Source of the DNA: a bacterium
GTDB lineage: Bacteria > Bacillota > Bacilli > Lactobacillales > Streptococcaceae
Assembly: GCA_905221145.1 (NCBI GenBank)
Contig: CAJNCA010000006.1
Location: 35,602 to 99,601, forward strand
DNA length: 64,000 nucleotides
Reading direction: 5' to 3'
Positions 21,858 to 30,973 of this stretch are shown here, piece after piece (position 1 is the stretch's first letter; every line of letters starts with the position of its first letter). The notes beneath the pieces were generated by a model. That model was not told where the DNA came from. It did not search any database and was given only the letters and a program-made list of their open reading frames with translations. Position numbers and translations under genes: made by a program.

Positions 21858-22925
21858 TTATTTTACCAAGTAGTCTTTCATCTCTTCCAGAGAAACTGGG
21901 TGAATGGTTGCAGAACCAAGCTCTGGCACCAAGACCAATTTCAAGGTGTTGCCACGCGCTTTCTTGTCATGAGTAAGAGCCTGATGAAGCTTATCAACAT
22001 CCCAGTTTTCATAGTCAACAGGTAGTCCAAATTTCTGACATATCTCTGTGATAGATTGGGTAATGCCAGCTGGCATGAGGCCTTTTTCCTCAGCAACCTT
22101 GGAAATCTGCACCATGCCCATGGCCACAGCTTCACCATGCATGACCTTGCCATAACCGGCAGTCGCTTCAATAGCATGGCCAATGGTATGGCCAAAATTG
22201 AGGTAAAGGCGAACACCATTATCCAACTCATCCTCAACTACCATCTTGCACTTGACCTGACAAGAATGTTCAATCAAAATCTCTGCATGTTCCAGAATGC
22301 TCTCCACAGAACCATCTAGCTCCGTCAAGAGAGCCCACAGTTCTGGATCCTCAATCAAGCCATACTTGATGACCTCACCCATCCCTTCAATCAACTCTCT
22401 TTTTCCGAGGGTTTCAAGAACAAGTGGGTCAATCAAAACCCCATCTGGTTGGGTAAAAGTTCCTACCATATTCTTAGCAAATGGAGTATTGACGCCTGTC
22501 TTTCCACCGATAGAAGAATCAACCTGAGCTGTCAAGCTGGTCGGTATCTGAACAAAATGAATGCCCCGCATATAGGTAGAGGCCACAAAACCAGCCAGGT
22601 CTCCAACGACACCACCACCAAGAGCCACAATTCCATCGCTACGAGTCAGCCCCTGCTTAACTAGAAATTCATAGACTTTCTGAACAGTGGTTAAATTTTT
22701 TCTTTCTTCGCCTTCTAAAAAGTCAAAAACAGCTACCTGAAAACCAGCATCTTCTAGGCTGAGCTTGACCTTCTCTGCATAAAGAGAAGCTACATGGTTG
22801 TCTGTTACAATGACCACTTTTTGCGGTTGCCAGAGTTCTCGCAACCATTGACCAGCTTGAGCCAGACAACCTTTTTCAATCTGAATATCATAAGGATGAT
22901 GAGGAATATCGATTCTGATTTTCAT
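21858..22925 (-). CDS. aroB: 3-dehydroquinate synthase
   Basis: This 355-residue NAD- and zinc-dependent enzyme makes 3-dehydroquinate. Motifs are [18 protein letters not shown] (about residue 100), [17 protein letters not shown] (about 130) and the zinc ligands in [11 protein letters not shown] and [10 protein letters not shown]. It lies between aroE and aroC in the operon. Confidence 0.97.
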   Translation of the reverse strand: MKIRIDIPHHPYDIQIEKGCLAQAGQWLRELWQPQKVVIVTDNHVASLYAEKVKLSLEDAGFQVAVFDFLEGEERKNLTTVQKVYEFLVKQGLTRSDGIVALGGGVVGDLAGFVASTYMRGIHFVQIPTSLTAQVDSSIGGKTGVNTPFAKNMVGTFTQPDGVLIDPLVLETLGKRELIEGMGEVIKYGLIEDPELWALLTELDGSVESILEHAEILIEHSCQVKCKMVVEDELDNGVRLYLNFGHTIGHAIEATAGYGKVMHGEAVAMGMVQISKVAEEKGLMPAGITQSITEICQKFGLPVDYENWDVDKLHQALTHDKKARGNTLKLVLVPELGSATIHPVSLEEMKDYLVK

Positions 22926-22943
22926 AGGAGAATCTCCCTTTCT

Positions 22944-23798
22944 TTATTGGTATTTTTCTGTTAAAGACTGCCAAATCTCTTCTGTCGGCATTTCCTTGCC
23001 TGTCCACAGTTGAAAGGCTTCTGCAGCTTGATAGAGCAACATTCCCAGACCATTGACGGCGGGATTTCCCTGACTTCTAGCCCATTTCAAAAATGGGGTT
23101 TCAAAGGGTTGGTAAATAATATCTGCTACTAAGAGAGTTTCTGGTAAGACTATGCTTTCAGAAACTGGAGACGACTGGCCATCCATCCCTACACTTGTCG
23201 CATTGACAAGTAAATCCGACTCGGCAATCCTTGCTTGCAGTTCAGAAACATCTTCTAAAGCATACAAGTCCACTTTAAAGCCTGTTTGCTCCTGTAACTT
23301 GTCTAGGTAAGGTCTTGTTTTTTCCATAGAAACTGAACGAACAAAGACTGAAATCTGACTGACGCCATCCAAAATAGCCTGTGCCAAGATTGATTTAGCC
23401 GCACCACCTGCACCCAGCAAGGTCATCTTCTTACCTGTAATTGTAAAAGAAGGCAAGCTCTTAAAAAATCCCTTGCCATCTGTATTATATCCAATTAAAT
23501 TGCCATTATCATTGACAACCGTATTGACCGCACCAATCAAGTGCGCTTCGTCACTCAGCTCATCCAAATATGGAATCACTTGCTCCTTATAGGGCATGGA
23601 CAGGTTGATGCCAAACATCTGGTAGCGACGAATATTAGCCACTGTTTCTGCCAAATCAGCTGCATCAATCTCCCAAGCCACATAAGCACCATTGGTAGCC
23701 GTCGCCTCAAAGGCCCTATTGTGAATAAAGGGGGAAATAGAATGCTTAATAGGATTGGCAACAACTGCTGCTAAACGTGTATAGCCATCAAGCTTCAT
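22944..23798 (-). CDS. aroE: Shikimate dehydrogenase
   Basis: This 284-residue NADPH-dependent enzyme reduces 3-dehydroshikimate. The substrate site [15 protein letters not shown] (about residue 17), the catalytic lysine in NLSMPYKEQ (about 70) and the nucleotide loop [13 protein letters not shown] (about 130) are all present. It overlaps aroD by 11 bases. Confidence 0.96.
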   Translation of the reverse strand: MKLDGYTRLAAVVANPIKHSISPFIHNRAFEATATNGAYVAWEIDAADLAETVANIRRYQMFGINLSMPYKEQVIPYLDELSDEAHLIGAVNTVVNDNGNLIGYNTDGKGFFKSLPSFTITGKKMTLLGAGGAAKSILAQAILDGVSQISVFVRSVSMEKTRPYLDKLQEQTGFKVDLYALEDVSELQARIAESDLLVNATSVGMDGQSSPVSESIVLPETLLVADIIYQPFETPFLKWARSQGNPAVNGLGMLLYQAAEAFQLWTGKEMPTEEIWQSLTEKYQ

Positions 23799-24465
23799 CC
23801 AAAATCTCCCTGATTTTTTTCATGTTAGCTAGGGAAATCTGACCAGGGGCACTGGCCTCATCTAGACTAGCAAAGGACCAGCTAGAACCTGTCACATCCG
23901 CAGTGATACGAGAAACCTTACCCACCTTACCCATAGAAATAGTTACATATTCCTGCTCGGGATTGAGGGTTTTAAAGCCTCGTGTATAGTTCATCAAGTC
24001 TAAGACATCTTGCTCCGTGTGAGCCATCACCGCAACCTTAACAAGTTTTGGATTTAGGCTCGTCAACTCTGACAAGATTTCCATCATATTTTCAGGTGTT
24101 TCTTGGAAATTGTGGTAACTCAAAACGAGATTTGGGAAGTCCAGCATTTCCTCAAAAACATCCTTGTAGCTGTAGTACTCAAAATCAATATAGTCTGGTT
24201 GATAGAGTTGCGCCACTTCCTTGATTAGATGGATATATTCTTCTGAAGAAAGGTCAATTTCTCCCCCTTCAGCGCGAGTTCGCAGAGTGAAAACCAACTC
24301 ACGACCTGCGAATTTTTCAAAAATAGCTGGAGCCACCTGCAAAATCGCTTCCTTAGGCAGATAGTCGGCGCGCCATTCAATGATATCAGCATCCTGATAC
24401 CTCGTGGCATCCAGAGCCTGGGCCTCCTCTAAACTTCTTGGCATTACTGAAACGATTAATTTCAT
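23788..24465 (-). CDS. aroD: Type I 3-dehydroquinate dehydratase
   Basis: This 225-residue TIM-barrel enzyme forms a Schiff base through the lysine in LVKVAVMA (about residue 145), with a catalytic histidine in [10 protein letters not shown] (about 118). It makes 3-dehydroshikimate. It overlaps the upstream methyltransferase-like gene by ATGA and starts the contiguous aro genes. Confidence 0.95.
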   Translation of the reverse strand: MKLIVSVMPRSLEEAQALDATRYQDADIIEWRADYLPKEAILQVAPAIFEKFAGRELVFTLRTRAEGGEIDLSSEEYIHLIKEVAQLYQPDYIDFEYYSYKDVFEEMLDFPNLVLSYHNFQETPENMMEILSELTSLNPKLVKVAVMAHTEQDVLDLMNYTRGFKTLNPEQEYVTISMGKVGKVSRITADVTGSSWSFASLDEASAPGQISLANMKKIREILDEA

Positions 24466-25625
24466 TTACTAACCTTCATACTAATCACCTTGAGGTAATT
24501 ACTACTTTCATCTTTTTTATTATAGGCGAAATCTGCTGGAAGACCGTATTTATTTAAAATCTGGTAACTTCTTCCTGCAAAGCCTTTATCAATTTGTTCT
24601 GTAAATTTCTGGCGGGAAACATTGGCAGCATTGGTACTGGCAATGATAATCCCTCCAGGATTTAAAATCTCAAGACTCTGGGAAATCAACTTGTGATAAT
24701 CCTTGGCCACAGAGAAAGTTTGTTTTTTGTTCCGAGCAAAGCTAGGCGGATCTAGGACAATCACATCGTAGGTCAGGCCTTTGCGTTTGGCATACTTGAA
24801 ATATTCAAAGACATCCATAACCACAAAACGGTGGGCGTCCGTGCTGATTCCATTTGCCTGAAAATGCGCTTGAGACAATTCTCGTGAACGTTTGGCTAGG
24901 TCAACAGAAGTTGTCTGACTTGCTCCTCCCATGGCCGCAGCTACTGAAAAGGCTGCTGTGTAGGAAAACATATTGAGCAAGGATTTACCCATGGCCAAAC
25001 CGTCAACCAGACTACCACGAACCTCATGCTGGTCTAGGAAAATCCCTGTCATCAAGCCATCATTCATAAAGACTTGATACAGAACACCATTTTCCAAAAC
25101 AGTGAAAAAGTCAGGTGCTTCTTGACCATAAACGTGTGCAGATTCATAGTCCAAACCCTTAAAACGAATCTTCTCATAGGCCCCTAAAACCTCAGGAAAA
25201 ATCTGTCTAAAGGCTTCTGAGATAACCTTGCGAATCTGATAAACATAAGAGTTATACCAAGAAAAGACAGCATAGTCGCCATAAAGGTCCACTGTCAGAC
25301 CCCCAAAGCCATCTCCCTCTTGGTTAAAGAGACGAAAGGCAGTTGTCAAATCATCTTGATAGTAGGCGCTTCTCTTTTCTTTAGCTTGTCTAAACAGCGT
25401 TTCAAAGAAAGCTTGATTAAAGATCACCTTGTCTTTGCTAACAAACCAGCCCAAGCCCTTGTTTTGCTGAGAAAGATAGGCAGTACCAAGAAAGTTTCCT
25501 TCCTGACTCTGCACTTCTACTTCCTGATCCTTAAGATTGACATTCTCAAGATCACTGGCTTCTAGTAAAACCTGACCTTTGGCGAGCTTCTTTTCAACCC
25601 TTTTGCTAACTCTTATTCTATTCAT
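24462..25625 (-). CDS. Class I SAM-dependent rRNA methyltransferase, RlmI-like
   Basis: The 387-residue protein has an N-terminal PUA-like region (about 1-75) and a C-terminal Rossmann methyltransferase with [31 protein letters not shown] and the catalytic-loop [12 protein letters not shown] (about 285). This is the architecture of the RlmI/RlmK family that methylates cytosine C5 in 23S rRNA; the exact target is unproven. The likely start is ATG 25625, because the other in-frame ATG at 25634 overlaps the -10 hexamer. It is the first gene of the aromatic operon. Confidence 0.85.
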   Translation of the reverse strand: MNRIRVSKRVEKKLAKGQVLLEASDLENVNLKDQEVEVQSQEGNFLGTAYLSQQNKGLGWFVSKDKVIFNQAFFETLFRQAKEKRSAYYQDDLTTAFRLFNQEGDGFGGLTVDLYGDYAVFSWYNSYVYQIRKVISEAFRQIFPEVLGAYEKIRFKGLDYESAHVYGQEAPDFFTVLENGVLYQVFMNDGLMTGIFLDQHEVRGSLVDGLAMGKSLLNMFSYTAAFSVAAAMGGASQTTSVDLAKRSRELSQAHFQANGISTDAHRFVVMDVFEYFKYAKRKGLTYDVIVLDPPSFARNKKQTFSVAKDYHKLISQSLEILNPGGIIIASTNAANVSRQKFTEQIDKGFAGRSYQILNKYGLPADFAYNKKDESSNYLKVISMKVSK

Positions 25626-25632
25626 AACTACC

Positions 25633-25661
25633 ATTATATCAAACTTTTAGCCAATTCTCAA
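25633..25661 (-). promoter_or_regulatory. Promoter of the methyltransferase-aro operon
   Basis: TTGAGA (25661-25656) and TATAAT (25638-25633) with exact 17-base spacing. The expected transcription start, about seven bases past the -10, falls at or next to the ATG at 25625, so the mRNA should be leaderless or nearly so. Confidence 0.85.
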
Positions 25662-25702
25662 AAAAGAAACTACCCTTGCTTTTTTACTCTTCTTTTAAAA
25701 AA

Positions 25703-25711
25703 TGGTATACT
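25703..25711 (+). promoter_or_regulatory. Extended -10 promoter of the LtaS-like gene
   Basis: TGGTATACT with the -10 hexamer at 25706-25711 lies 31 bases before the GTG start. The -35 is poor (TTTACT at 25683-25688 would give 17-base spacing). Confidence 0.65.
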
Positions 25712-25741
25712 AATACTAATAAAAAATTAGGAAGTAAATGT

Positions 25742-27892
25742 GTGAGAATTAATTTTAACAAAATCCAAAAAGCCATCGGTACCAGACTGGGTTTTGTCCT
25801 AACCCTTTTAATCCTCTATTGGCTCAAAACCTTATTAGCCTATACCGTTGACTTCAATTTAGATATTCAAGTGGGCAAGTTGCAGGGAAATTACCTTGCC
25901 TTCATCGCCTTTTTCAATCCCCTTCCCTTGGGGCTACTCCTGCTGGCTCTAGCCCTATACGCTCGGTCAACCAAGGTCTTTTATGGCCTGAGTATAGCTA
26001 TTTATAGCCTTTTATTCATTTGGCTTTATTCTAATGTCTTTTACTATCGAGAATTTAGTGACTTTATCACAGCTAATACCATGAAGGTGGTTAGCAAGGT
26101 ATCTGTCGGTACTGCAGAACTAGAGTTACTGCGTCCTTGGGATTTCATCTATTTTATGGATTTCCCACTGCTGGCTTTCCTTTTCTTTAAAAAATTCATC
26201 CAGCTGGATAGGAGACCCTTCAAATTCCGCTCCAGTGTTGCTATCACTGCACTCTCAGCTCTGCTCTTTTCTGCTAATCTTTTCTTGGCTGAAATTGAGC
26301 GTCCCGATCTCCTGTCACGAGGATTTTCGAATTATTATGTTGTTCGTGCCCTCAGTTTGCCAGCCTTTCTAGGTTATAGTGCCAACCAATCCTATAGCGC
26401 CAACAAAGAACGTGCTAAGGCCTCTGAGACTGACCTTCAACCTATTACAGATTATATTCAAGAACATTCGGCTAAGCCCAATCCAGACTATTTTGGCTTG
26501 GCTAAAGGGAAAAATGTGATTTATCTCCACTTGGAGAGTTTCCAACAATTCCTGCTTGACTATAAACTCAACATAGATGGAACTGAGCATGAAGTCACTC
26601 CCTTCCTTAATTCCCTCTACCATTCGCAATCTACACTAGCCTTTTCGAATATCTTTAACCAAGTCAAGGCTGGTAAGACCTCCGATGCGGAAACCATGCT
26701 GGAGACCGGTTTATTTGGTCTTAACCAAGGTTCTTTCATGGTCAACTACGGTGGCACCAATACCCAGCAGGCCGCACCTTTTATCCTATCAAAAAATGGC
26801 TACCAATCAAGTGCTGTCTTTCACGGTAATATCGGGACCTTCTGGAACCGAAATACGACCTACAAACAATGGGGCTACCAATACTTCTTTGATGCTTCCT
26901 ATTTTACCAAGCAAGACAGTAGCAATTCTTTCCAATATGGTTTAAATGATAAAATCATGATGAAAGATTCTATCCAGTATCTGGAGCATTTGCAGCAGCC
27001 TTTTTATGCTAAGTATATCACAGTGTCTAATCACTATCCTTATGCTAGCAATCTGACAGGCGATGAGCTTGGTTTCCCCTTGGCCAAAACCAAAGATGAA
27101 ACTATCAATGGCTATTTCCAAACTGCCAACTATCTGGACAGTGCCATCAAGGCCTTCTTTGACTATCTCAAAGAAAGTGGCCTCTATGAAAATTCCATCA
27201 TCGTCATTTACGGAGACCATTATGGCATTTCCAATTCCCGCAATCCTGACCTGGCACCATTGATCGGAAAGACATCTGAGAATTGGTCTAATTACGACAA
27301 TGCCATGTTGCAACGAGTGCCTTTTATGGTGGTCATGCCTGGTTATGAAAAGGGAAAAATCATCAATACATACGGCGGACAAATCGATATCTTACCGACT
27401 CTCGAACACCTCCTTGGTATTGAGTCCAATTCCTTCCTTCAAGTTGGACAAGATCTCCTATCACCAGATCATCAAGAAATCGTTGCCTTTCGAACTGCCA
27501 ATTCTTTCGTCACGCCAAAATATACCAGCTACGACGGACGAACCTACTATACTGAAAGCGGTCTTGAAACCAGTAATCTTGATGAACAAGCTCAGACTGA
27601 ACTAGAAAATGTTCGTCAAACAACCAGTCAACAGCTGAAAATTAGCGATCAGATTCAAACTGGCGATTTGATCCGTTTCTACCAAGCAGATCATCTTGGA
27701 AAAGTTGATACAGAAAGTATTTCTTACCTCAATTCTTTACCAATTCTGCAAAAGATTGAGCAAGAAAAAGGAAGTCAGTCAACGAGCCTCTTTAGCCAAC
27801 GACAAGGCAAAACCAGTACTGACCTTTTCAAGGCACCAAGTTACCAAGAACTCCATCCGGAGTCGGCAGAAACCGAATCAAAATCACAATAA
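25742..27892 (+). CDS. LtaS-like membrane phosphoglycerol transferase (sulfatase family)
   Basis: The protein (716 residues from GTG 25742) has about five N-terminal helices (to about 205) and an extracellular sulfatase-fold domain. All LtaS active-site elements are present: the metal glutamate in HLESFQQF, the nucleophile threonine in GKTSDAET, the Trp/Arg pair in TFWNRNTTY, the histidine in SNHYPYA and the Asp-His metal pair in YGDHYGIS. A Ser/Gln-rich tail of about 100 residues follows. LtaS polymerises glycerol phosphate onto a glycolipid; mitis-group teichoic acid is mainly the phosphocholine type, so its role here is uncertain. I chose GTG because AGGA lies nine bases upstream; the longer frame begins with an unsupported TTG. 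Confidence 0.88.
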   Translation: MRINFNKIQKAIGTRLGFVLTLLILYWLKTLLAYTVDFNLDIQVGKLQGNYLAFIAFFNPLPLGLLLLALALYARSTKVFYGLSIAIYSLLFIWLYSNVFYYREFSDFITANTMKVVSKVSVGTAELELLRPWDFIYFMDFPLLAFLFFKKFIQLDRRPFKFRSSVAITALSALLFSANLFLAEIERPDLLSRGFSNYYVVRALSLPAFLGYSANQSYSANKERAKASETDLQPITDYIQEHSAKPNPDYFGLAKGKNVIYLHLESFQQFLLDYKLNIDGTEHEVTPFLNSLYHSQSTLAFSNIFNQVKAGKTSDAETMLETGLFGLNQGSFMVNYGGTNTQQAAPFILSKNGYQSSAVFHGNIGTFWNRNTTYKQWGYQYFFDASYFTKQDSSNSFQYGLNDKIMMKDSIQYLEHLQQPFYAKYITVSNHYPYASNLTGDELGFPLAKTKDETINGYFQTANYLDSAIKAFFDYLKESGLYENSIIVIYGDHYGISNSRNPDLAPLIGKTSENWSNYDNAMLQRVPFMVVMPGYEKGKIINTYGGQIDILPTLEHLLGIESNSFLQVGQDLLSPDHQEIVAFRTANSFVTPKYTSYDGRTYYTESGLETSNLDEQAQTELENVRQTTSQQLKISDQIQTGDLIRFYQADHLGKVDTESISYLNSLPILQKIEQEKGSQSTSLFSQRQGKTSTDLFKAPSYQELHPESAETESKSQ

Positions 27893-27926
27893 AAAATGCT
27901 CTTCCGTCTTGGAGGAGCATTTCTTT
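27893..27926 (+). terminator. Terminator of the LtaS-like gene
   Basis: Arms ATGCTCTTCC and GGAGGAGCAT with a short loop, then TTTCTTTTT, lie directly after the stop codon. Confidence 0.85.
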
Positions 27927-27933
27927 TTATCAA

Positions 27934-27995
27934 CGAAAATCAAAGAGCAAACTAGGAAACTAGCCTCAGTTTAACTTTGAGATTGTAGCGAGAGA
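27934..27995 (-). repeat. Truncated BOX element (boxC end)
   Basis: CGAAAATCAAAGAGCAAACT and the following bases match the boxC end of BOX repeats in inverted orientation, then diverge into a degraded boxB-like GAGATTGTAG. The boxA end is missing, so this is a remnant. The rest of 27996-28102 shows no recognisable feature. Confidence 0.6.
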
Positions 27996-28102
27996 GGGTG
28001 TATCAGCAATATATGTCTATCAAATTTGGTGACGAAGATAGATGAGAAGATAAATCAGCTTCAGCGGATACATGGAAAATTTAATTATATAAAAGCCTTT
28101 TG

Positions 28103-28321
28103 TTACAAACTCAATATACTATCAATAAATAATATTATAGAAGCAACAATAATCATCATTTCACCTATTTGAATAATTCTATTTCGAACTCTAAATATAT
28201 TTTCTATTGAAAACACTTGGATCACACACATTATAGGAATTAACGTTTTTGAAATTAAAAAATATCCAAATAAATAAACTATAAACAACAATAATAGAAC
28301 TATATTATATTTGTTATTCAA
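28103..28321 (-). CDS. Small hydrophobic membrane protein, unknown function
   Basis: This 72-residue ORF has two strongly hydrophobic segments (about 7-40 and 50-70) separated by a basic stretch (RVRNRI). The start is TTG at 28321, with GGGAGGA five bases upstream, which supports translation. I do not recognise it. Local base composition is much more AT-rich than the neighbours, and it lies between a BOX remnant and a perfect inverted repeat, which suggests acquired or drifting DNA. Confidence 0.5.
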   Translation of the reverse strand: MNNKYNIVLLLLFIVYLFGYFLISKTLIPIMCVIQVFSIENIFRVRNRIIQIGEMMIIVASIILFIDSILSL

Positions 28322-28356
28322 AACATTCCTCCCTATATTTTTTGATTACCAATCGT

Positions 28357-28385
28357 AATAATTTATAATTACGTTATAAATTATT
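28357..28385. repeat. Perfect 12-base inverted repeat upstream of the small membrane ORF
   Basis: AATAATTTATAA and TTATAAATTATT are exact reverse complements separated by TTACG. The repeat sits 36-64 bases before the TTG of the small ORF and could be an operator for a dimeric repressor, or simply a hairpin. It has no T-tract, so a terminator is unlikely. Confidence 0.7.
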
Positions 28386-28431
28386 AAAGCGATTTGTCAA
28401 ATGAAATTTATCAAGATAGTAACCATCTATC

Positions 28432-30066
28432 TCATCTTTTTTCTATTTCTGCCAATATGCGTGACAGGTAGTAATGATAGCCAAAAATAGCAAGAGCAAG
28501 CAAGAGGATAAGAGCTCCTACTCCCAAGCTAATGGCAAGGACAGGGGAGAGAGACTGAACCAAGAACGAACTCACAATGACTGAAATCAACAAGACCAAA
28601 CCATAAATTAAGAGTAAAACCATTGCTACTATACGATTTGAACGGTTCACCAAGTCCGTAATGCTACTCCAATTGGTTGACAGATTTTTCACATCCTTAA
28701 AGTAGTGGTGGCAAGAAAGGATGACACTGGCAAGAGTCCAGACTACAAGAAGGTAAATCATCGAAAGGATGGGCAAGCCTAGATATAGAGAAAGACCAAG
28801 TAAAATCAAAACTGGTAAAAAGGACTGGACAGCAAATATAATCCAAAATTTCACTTTCACATAACGAGCGAAGTCAAAGGGTAAACTCTTAAGAAAATCA
28901 ACATTTTCCCTCTCTAAGGACAAGGCAATTGCAGGCAGGCTGGTAATATTGTTATTGACAACTGCTATAAACATTCCTACAAAAAACAAGGGTAACCAGT
29001 ATGGAGGATGAATATCTGGAACTATCTGATAATCTCGGAGGTTGGAAATCAGACCGATCATCATGAGATAAGGAAGAAAAGCACTTGTAAAAAGCACAGT
29101 AATCACGCCAGTCCCCTGTCCCAAGAGAGAGAGGTTATAGCGCAAAACCATACGGAAAAAGCCCTTTTTAGTAGTTGAAATCCTCTCCTTACTGCGACGT
29201 TCTTTTATGACCTTCTCCTCACTGTTAAGTAGGATCACGTCATAAAAATGAGGAAGAACTTTCTTTTTGGTCAGGTAAAGCAAGAAAACAGTTAGAATTA
29301 TCCAAGCGAGCAGACCCAGGATGGCTTCTGTTGAAAAAGGCTCCACTGCTATTTTGTAAAAGAGATGAATAGGATAAAGAAGAGGTGGAATTTCTTTAGT
29401 CTGATTACCTATACCTCTAGAAGTAGACTGGACAAAGAAGACAAATAATAAAGGTATGAGAACCCCTATCCCAATCATCACATTCGCAAAAATAGACTGA
29501 TACTTTCTAAAAAGCGCAGTTTGAGCCAAGAAATGCACTGCCACTACCATCACTTGAGCCACAGAAACAAATAATAAGGTCAAGGACAGCAGCATCAAAG
29601 GCAAGCCAATCCAAAGAGAAGGTGCTAGCCTAATGTAGAGGACTAGAAAATAAGCTAGGATTGGTACAATTCCAGGCAGAGCTGGCAAGAGGACAGACAG
29701 TCCTTTAGCAATTATAATCTCTGATTCTTTAAAGGCATAAGGCCTATACGATACCAAGTCCTTACTCTCATAAAAGACATTGTAAAAAGCTGTTAAAGAA
29801 GTTGAAAAGACAAGCAGCAGTAAAAAAGAAACCATTCCACTAAAATAAATAGACCTTTCCTCAAAAGGAAAATGAATAGCTATATTTATAAACATGATGA
29901 GTATCAAGAGACTGGAAAAAATGTAAGAACTGAGGACTCTAGCGGAAACATTTACTTTTTTCCCAGGATTTTTAGCTTGCTTCTTTCGTAGGTTAGCCAA
30001 ATTAGCTTCTTGAGATGAATAGAGGATATTGATATCAACTAATTTTTTAATGACCTTGAGACGCAT
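28432..30066 (-). CDS. ABC transporter permease, multi-span
   Basis: This 544-residue protein has about 12 hydrophobic segments in two halves and no ATPase domain. It resembles the large ABC-2 type permeases encoded next to a single ATPase gene. I chose the ATG at 30066 (MRLKVIKKL), which has GAGGAGG seven bases upstream; the open frame extends nine codons further without a site. It overlaps the ATPase gene by 20 bases, so the two make one transporter. The substrate is unknown; bacteriocin or lipid export is possible but not shown. Confidence 0.82.
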   Translation of the reverse strand: MRLKVIKKLVDINILYSSQEANLANLRKKQAKNPGKKVNVSARVLSSYIFSSLLILIMFINIAIHFPFEERSIYFSGMVSFLLLLVFSTSLTAFYNVFYESKDLVSYRPYAFKESEIIIAKGLSVLLPALPGIVPILAYFLVLYIRLAPSLWIGLPLMLLSLTLLFVSVAQVMVVAVHFLAQTALFRKYQSIFANVMIGIGVLIPLLFVFFVQSTSRGIGNQTKEIPPLLYPIHLFYKIAVEPFSTEAILGLLAWIILTVFLLYLTKKKVLPHFYDVILLNSEEKVIKERRSKERISTTKKGFFRMVLRYNLSLLGQGTGVITVLFTSAFLPYLMMIGLISNLRDYQIVPDIHPPYWLPLFFVGMFIAVVNNNITSLPAIALSLERENVDFLKSLPFDFARYVKVKFWIIFAVQSFLPVLILLGLSLYLGLPILSMIYLLVVWTLASVILSCHHYFKDVKNLSTNWSSITDLVNRSNRIVAMVLLLIYGLVLLISVIVSSFLVQSLSPVLAISLGVGALILLLALAIFGYHYYLSRILAEIEKR

Positions 30067-30796
30067 CTGAAACCTCCTCTTTTCTACCAGCAAGGCTAAG
30101 GTAGATACTTTCCAAAGACTGGTCTGGGTGGTCTTTTCTCAAGTCCTCTACACTACCACAATAAATCAAATGCCCCTTTTTTAAAATGGCAATCCGATCA
30201 CAGACTTGCTCGGCCACCTCTAGAACATGGGTTGAAAACAAGACCGTCTTGCCTTTTTGTGCATGTTCCTTCATCATCTGCTTCAAATCAAAGGCAGCCT
30301 GGGGATCCAAACCAGTCAAGGGTTCGTCCAATACCCAAATATCAGGATCAGACAAGAGTGCCCCGATGACAAAGACTTTCTGACGCATTCCGTGAGAAAA
30401 AGTTTCAATGACCTGATAGCGGTTTTCAGCAAAATCAAAAACGTTCAATAGCCTAGCTAGACTAGCTTCCAAGTCAGAGCTAGTCAGATCATAAGAGGAG
30501 GCGATTAACTCCCAAAATTCATTGGCTGTTAAACGCAAAAATAAGTCAGGCGAGTCTGCTACGTAGCCAATCTTTCGTTTAATAGCCAAGCGATTTTCCG
30601 ATAAATCCTGACCATCTACCAAAATACGACCACTGCTGGGCGAAATGATACTGACTAAGGATTTTATAGTGGTCGATTTTCCAGCCCCATTATGGCCAAT
30701 CAAGCCCATAATCTCCCCATTTTCAATCTGCAAATTGAGATTACTCAAGGCCTCTTTATCACCATACAACTTACTAATATTTTGAAATTCAATCAT
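30047..30796 (-). CDS. ABC transporter ATP-binding protein
   Basis: The 249-residue ATPase has Walker A GHNGAGKST, the signature FSHGMRQKV (replacing LSGGQ), Walker B IWVLDEPLTGLD and H-loop STHVLE. The SHGMRQK form is typical of ABC-2 exporters. RBS GAGGAG precedes the ATG. It is the first gene of a two-gene unit with the permease. Confidence 0.92.
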   Translation of the reverse strand: MIEFQNISKLYGDKEALSNLNLQIENGEIMGLIGHNGAGKSTTIKSLVSIISPSSGRILVDGQDLSENRLAIKRKIGYVADSPDLFLRLTANEFWELIASSYDLTSSDLEASLARLLNVFDFAENRYQVIETFSHGMRQKVFVIGALLSDPDIWVLDEPLTGLDPQAAFDLKQMMKEHAQKGKTVLFSTHVLEVAEQVCDRIAILKKGHLIYCGSVEDLRKDHPDQSLESIYLSLAGRKEEVSDASQGH

Positions 30797-30833
30797 GAGA
30801 AATCTCCTCTCTTTATCTATGTAATTTACTATA

Positions 30834-30861
30834 ATTATAGCGCTTTCATTTTAAAAATCAA
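30834..30861 (-). promoter_or_regulatory. Promoter of the ABC transporter pair
   Basis: TTGATT (30861-30856) and TATAAT (30839-30834) with 16-base spacing lie about 38 bases before the ATPase ATG. Confidence 0.7.
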
Positions 30862-30901
30862 CATTTTATATAAAATAGTCAAAAACTTATTATTCAGTTT
30901 T

Positions 30902-30917
30902 ACGCAAACGTTTGAGC
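30902..30917 (+). promoter_or_regulatory. MalR-like operator overlapping the amylase -35
   Basis: ACGCAAACGTTTGAGC contains the perfect palindrome CAAACGTTTG (30905-30914) and resembles LacI/GalR-type operators of the MalR kind (CGCAAACGTTTGCG, from memory). It covers the -35 of the amylase promoter, a position suited to repression relieved by maltodextrins. A CcpA cre site is a poorer fit because the outer bases disagree. Confidence 0.6.
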
Positions 30918-30940
30918 TAACCAATACTTTATGATAGAAT
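30912..30940 (+). promoter_or_regulatory. Promoter of the alpha-amylase gene
   Basis: TTGAGC (30912-30917) and TAGAAT (30935-30940) are separated by 17 bases and lie 33 bases before the ATG. Confidence 0.7.
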
Positions 30941-30973
30941 AAAGAACAAGATTGACAAGTAAGAGGAAACATC

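Noticed and set aside
30902..30917. Catabolite response element (CcpA cre) before the amylase
   Set aside because: The central palindrome fits, but the outer bases do not match a cre; a MalR-like operator is a better match.
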